Positions 61,745 to 64,000 of a DNA stretch of 64,000 nucleotides are shown here, in pieces; the first letter of the stretch is position 1; each line of letters starts with the position of its first letter. The notes beneath the pieces are model-generated. The model saw nothing but the letters and a program-made list of their open reading frames with translations, was not told the DNA's origin and made no database searches. A program made the position numbers and the translations under genes. The DNA is from Campanula takesimana (taxonomy: Eukaryota; Streptophyta; Magnoliopsida; Asterales; Campanulaceae): contig JAOWBW010001119.1 of NCBI GenBank assembly GCA_026119855.1, positions 434,001-498,000 on the forward strand. The letters are read 5' to 3'.

Positions 61745-63555
61745 GGGGTATTTGCTAAGTGGCTCTTTAGTTGAGTAGAGCAAACTCACATTCTGATTCC
61801 AAACTTCTTCTGAGCAATTCTGTAATTCTTTGAGGACCGGGTCTCCTGCCGTTGTGAGGCGGCTGATATAGTGTAGCAGACCTATAAGTTTGATCTTTCA
61901 CATTCTTGGAGAGGTGGTGACATTGTTATAACTTACTGACTTTCTCGGGTCGACTTCGAATTTCTGTCCCAATCTATACCCTAGAGCTTTCGTCTGAATA
62001 GTACCAAATCTGCATCTCAACAGATCAAGGAGAATTTTCTAACCTCTCAGAATGTTGAAGACTTTCCGCAGTCTTCGATGTGTCGGCCGTAGGGTCTTTT
62101 GGAGTGCAACACTAGGTCATCTATGTAGACGTATGTATCCATTGGTGATCCTTTTGGCATGTGGTAAGAGATACCAATGCCCTTCTATTCTAGGAATCTG
62201 TTGGCGTGACAATAGGTACCCAATGGAGTGTGAAAGAGTAACTTCTCGTCTGTCTGTGCTGCGGCGGGTATCCGATTTTACCGAGGAAACCTTCAAGGAA
62301 TGATCGAACATCTCTGTCTTCGGCGGCTTCTAACAGTGCGTTCATGTCAAACGGCAAGAATTGTGATTGGGGTTCATTTCGTAAGACTTATGATGTCTAG
62401 GTGAACTGTCACCTTCGTTTTGTACTTCTTTGCCAGAGGTGATGTTGAGTAACCATTTCGGCCAAAATACGGACTTGATGAAGTCTCTCGTAGCAGCTTT
62501 TCAATTTCCAAGGCCGTTCGAGGTGACCAATCGGGCTTGACTGACAGCATCGCTTGCTTTACTAACCCAATGTCTGGCGTTGTCACTCGTTCCCAACCTC
62601 TGTCTGGCGAGTCGTCACAGGACCATGCAAAGATGTCCTCAATTCTTGAGCAGCTTGATCAATGTTTCTTGCTCTTTGTCTTGAAAGAAGCTTCCAATCT
62701 GAGTCCACTTTGGCTTGTCTTATCTTTCCAGATCCACACATGTTAACAACCTCATCAGCTGCTTGGGCTCGGTTTTCCTTTGATTCATAACCTGCTCTGA
62801 GATTTCTCGGATGTATTCGTTATTAGGTTCGCTTGTGTCTGCATCTTTTAATGAATCGTTATTAACTATTGGTATATCATTAGGTTGATTAGTTAATTTA
62901 TCATTTATAAGAGTGGCTATAGCAGGATACTCAGAAAGATCGAGATTTTCAATTAATGCATGAGGAAAGACATTGTTTGCGATTACATTGTAGTCTTTTG
63001 ACTTGAGGTCATTAGACTTGGACGGAGACACGAACTCATAAGTGAGAAAAGGGAACCTAACTGACTTAGGGGAAATGACTCTCTAGGATGTGAGCTAACC
63101 AGCCCAGATTCTCGATAGCAGTAGTCACAGGTCCGTATTCAATAGCAGCCACGATATCGTCTTCGAGGTTCATATGCTGGAACAAATCTGGCCATCCCCA
63201 TGGCTCTGTTTCCTTGGCTTCGCCGACCACGGTTCATCGAGTGACACGAATTCGGTATCATAAGTCAGGTCTTTTGTTCACTTTGATGCAGTACTCATTC
63301 TGGATGGTAGTAAACTCTGCCAGTAACCTTTCGAGGTTCCATATACTTTAGCTCTAGATTGGCCCGGTCAAACTCGACATCTCTGAAAATTTCAAAGCCT
63401 TTTTGTAACTTGCCGTTGTGGTCGAACCATGGCTCTGCGAATTCAAAGTTTGAATATTCTTCACCTTCTTTCACATAGTAATTGTTGAGAGAAAGGTGGT
63501 AAGGTTTCATATCAGACTTCTTGTAAGGGAGTTGCTTCTTCTTGAGTACCTCTAT
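61745..63555 (-). pseudogene. Tat-D Pol: RT region, heavily broken
   Basis: In different minus-strand frames: SNFEFAEPWFDHNG and MEPRKVTGRVYYHPE (63510-63295), a linker with SEYPAIATLINDKL (63031-62720), then DWSPRTALEIEKLLRE (62586-62374) like the RT entry, FLEGFLGKIGYPP (about 62310) in place of the FMDGFSGY motif, YVYIDDLVLHSKRPYGRHIE (about 62120-62060, catalytic YIDD), and IGLLHYISRLTTAGDPVLKE (about 61840) like the RT connection. Many frame breaks. Residues fit Tat/Ogre-type Pol. Confidence 0.65.
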
Positions 63556-63771
63556 CTATTTCTTCTCTTCTTTGTCAGTAGGAGTAGGCATGTATCCTAG
63601 CCCAAACAGGCCTCTGTGGTCTACTTCCTCAGTCAAGTGTGTGGGACCTTGTAAGTGCTTACCTAGCCCCAGCCCCGGTATGAAGCCCATGTTTCGAAGT
63701 ATCTTGTAACCGGGTAGCACTTTATCAGAAGTTTTGGTGAGATCGTTATCACATATCTGGGCTTGTACCAC
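63556..63771 (-). pseudogene. G-patch segment of Tat Pol
   Basis: The minus-strand frame includes GYKILRNMGFIPGLGLGKHL followed by QGP and GLFGLGYMPT. The glycine pattern is a G-patch, a short RNA-binding motif placed after the protease in several Tat/Ogre-type elements. It follows the protease end after a one-base shift near 63775. Confidence 0.75.
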
Positions 63772-63998
63772 TATTTTGAAGCCACTGAAGAGCGGCGATC
63801 TTCTTCATGCTGAATCTGTAACACAGGTACTCCTTTTGTGTCGGTGCCTTGAGCTGTTACTAGGTCGCTGTAGATAACTGTCACCTCGTTCCCTGACTGG
63901 AATTTAACACACTGATGTAGGGAGGACGGAACGGCATTAGATTTGTGGAGCCAAGGGCGTCCTAGCAGGATGTTGAAGGAGGATGGTATGTCAATCAC
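63771..63998 (-). pseudogene. Retropepsin C-terminus of Tat-D, runs off the window
   Basis: MIDIPSSFNILLGRPWLHKS then SSLHQCVKFQSGNEVTV matches the second half of Tat/Ogre proteases (the usual form is FN.LLGR.W.H...A..S.LHQ..KF). The catalytic DSG lies outside the window. Translation ends at 63771 by a frame break. Confidence 0.75.
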
Positions 63999-64000
63999 TT

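Larger units (their letters stand above)
6335..64000 (+). mobile_element. Host Copia element (plus strand), split by nested insertions
   Basis: Pieces in order: 5' LTR about 6335-6611, primer site 6612, gag 6688-7240, gag/protease/integrase 36243-38484, and the start of reverse transcriptase 40203-40519. The remainder, including the 3' LTR, must lie beyond the window. The reading sense across the 7240/36243 junction is continuous: the Gag frame enters at ILGSL and resumes at GPEFKEF. This is the oldest layer of the nest; it contains stops and frame breaks throughout. The interrupting elements are annotated separately. Confidence 0.85.
40520..64000 (-). mobile_element. Tat-C: family-2 Tat element, runs off the window
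   Basis: The left LTR is a 3' LTR in the minus sense, because the polypurine tract (GCTGAGGGGCTC) borders its right side. Parts seen are the LTR, a non-coding 3' region (41493-43990) and a Gag knuckle (43998-44162). Tat-D interrupts the gag at about 44162. The right end and target duplication are outside the window; GGTTC at 40515-40519 should be repeated there. Confidence 0.7.
44163..64000 (-). mobile_element. Tat-D: Tat element with two antisense genes, runs off the window
   Basis: Minus-strand order: pol fragments (63998 to about 61745), a Gag-like knuckle (61683-61492), then two plus-strand genes (DUF7745-like and plant mobile domain), polypurine block (45404-45440) and 3' LTR (45403-44163). 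The chromovirus 50180-60427 is inserted in it. The knuckle lies downstream of pol, so a rearrangement or a second element is likely (see findings). Confidence 0.6.

Noticed and set aside
1..64000. tRNA, rRNA or other standard RNA genes
   Set aside because: No A/B-box tRNA pattern or rRNA core sequence was noticed by eye; the TGGTATCAGA motifs are primer sites, not tRNA genes. A tRNAscan-type search would be decisive.

Overview
The window looks like a transposon-dense, gene-poor stretch of a large flowering-plant (probably eudicot) genome. Evidence: Ty1/Copia and Ty3/Gypsy LTR retrotransposons with plant-type domains (UBN2-type Gag, plant mobile domain, DUF7745-like, chromodomain), Stowaway and Harbinger MITEs, a CACTA end, plant-like TATA boxes and GT-AG introns. 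There are no bacterial operons, tRNA or rRNA genes. I cannot name the species.

Layout. 1-1257: 5' end of a Copia element on the minus strand. 1258-6334: old debris, comprising a Copia RNase H/LTR remnant (2170-2560), a Harbinger-type MITE holding a Stowaway (3549-4390), one small possible host gene of unknown function (4772-5109) and a CACTA end (5566). 6335 to the window end: one decayed plus-strand Copia element split by later insertions. Its gag breaks at 7240 and resumes at 36243. Between these lies a minus-strand Tat-lineage Gypsy element (Tat-A, 7241-36242, target duplication CCTAG). Inside Tat-A is a SIRE-like Copia LTR (14571-31802). Inside that are a second Tat element (Tat-B, 15134-29080, duplication CACGG) and a solo chromovirus-type LTR (29210-30948). 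Inside Tat-B is another solo LTR (17967-20956, duplication TAGGG). The host Copia is broken again by an unidentified repeat (38485-40202) and by Tat-C (from 40520). Tat-C is broken by Tat-D (from about 44163), and Tat-D is broken by a young, complete chromodomain Gypsy element (50180-60427, duplication CAGTA).

The Tat elements are all on the minus strand: the primer binding site (TGGCGACTC type) and the GAGGGGCT polypurine tract give the direction, and every Gag or Pol fragment agrees. Tat-A, Tat-B and Tat-C have little or no pol; Tat-A and Tat-C keep a Gag zinc knuckle followed by kilobases of non-coding, repeat-rich 3' sequence. Tat-D carries pol fragments plus two genes in antisense (plus strand): a plant-mobile-domain gene (46739-48982) and a DUF7745-like gene (49478-50179, continued at 60428). 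The chromovirus has a spliced leader inside its LTR and an extra coiled-coil/AT-hook ORF before gag.

The observations I find most interesting are: (1) paired GC-rich palindromes, with a different sequence in each family, just upstream of the TATA boxes of unrelated LTRs and upstream of both antisense genes; (2) a repeated CCTACG...CGTAGTTCG hairpin-like module in ten places; (3) a 24-bp hairpin array with compensatory stem changes in a solo LTR; (4) frame breaks in the youngest element that all look like single missing bases at homopolymers, so the element may be intact in reality.
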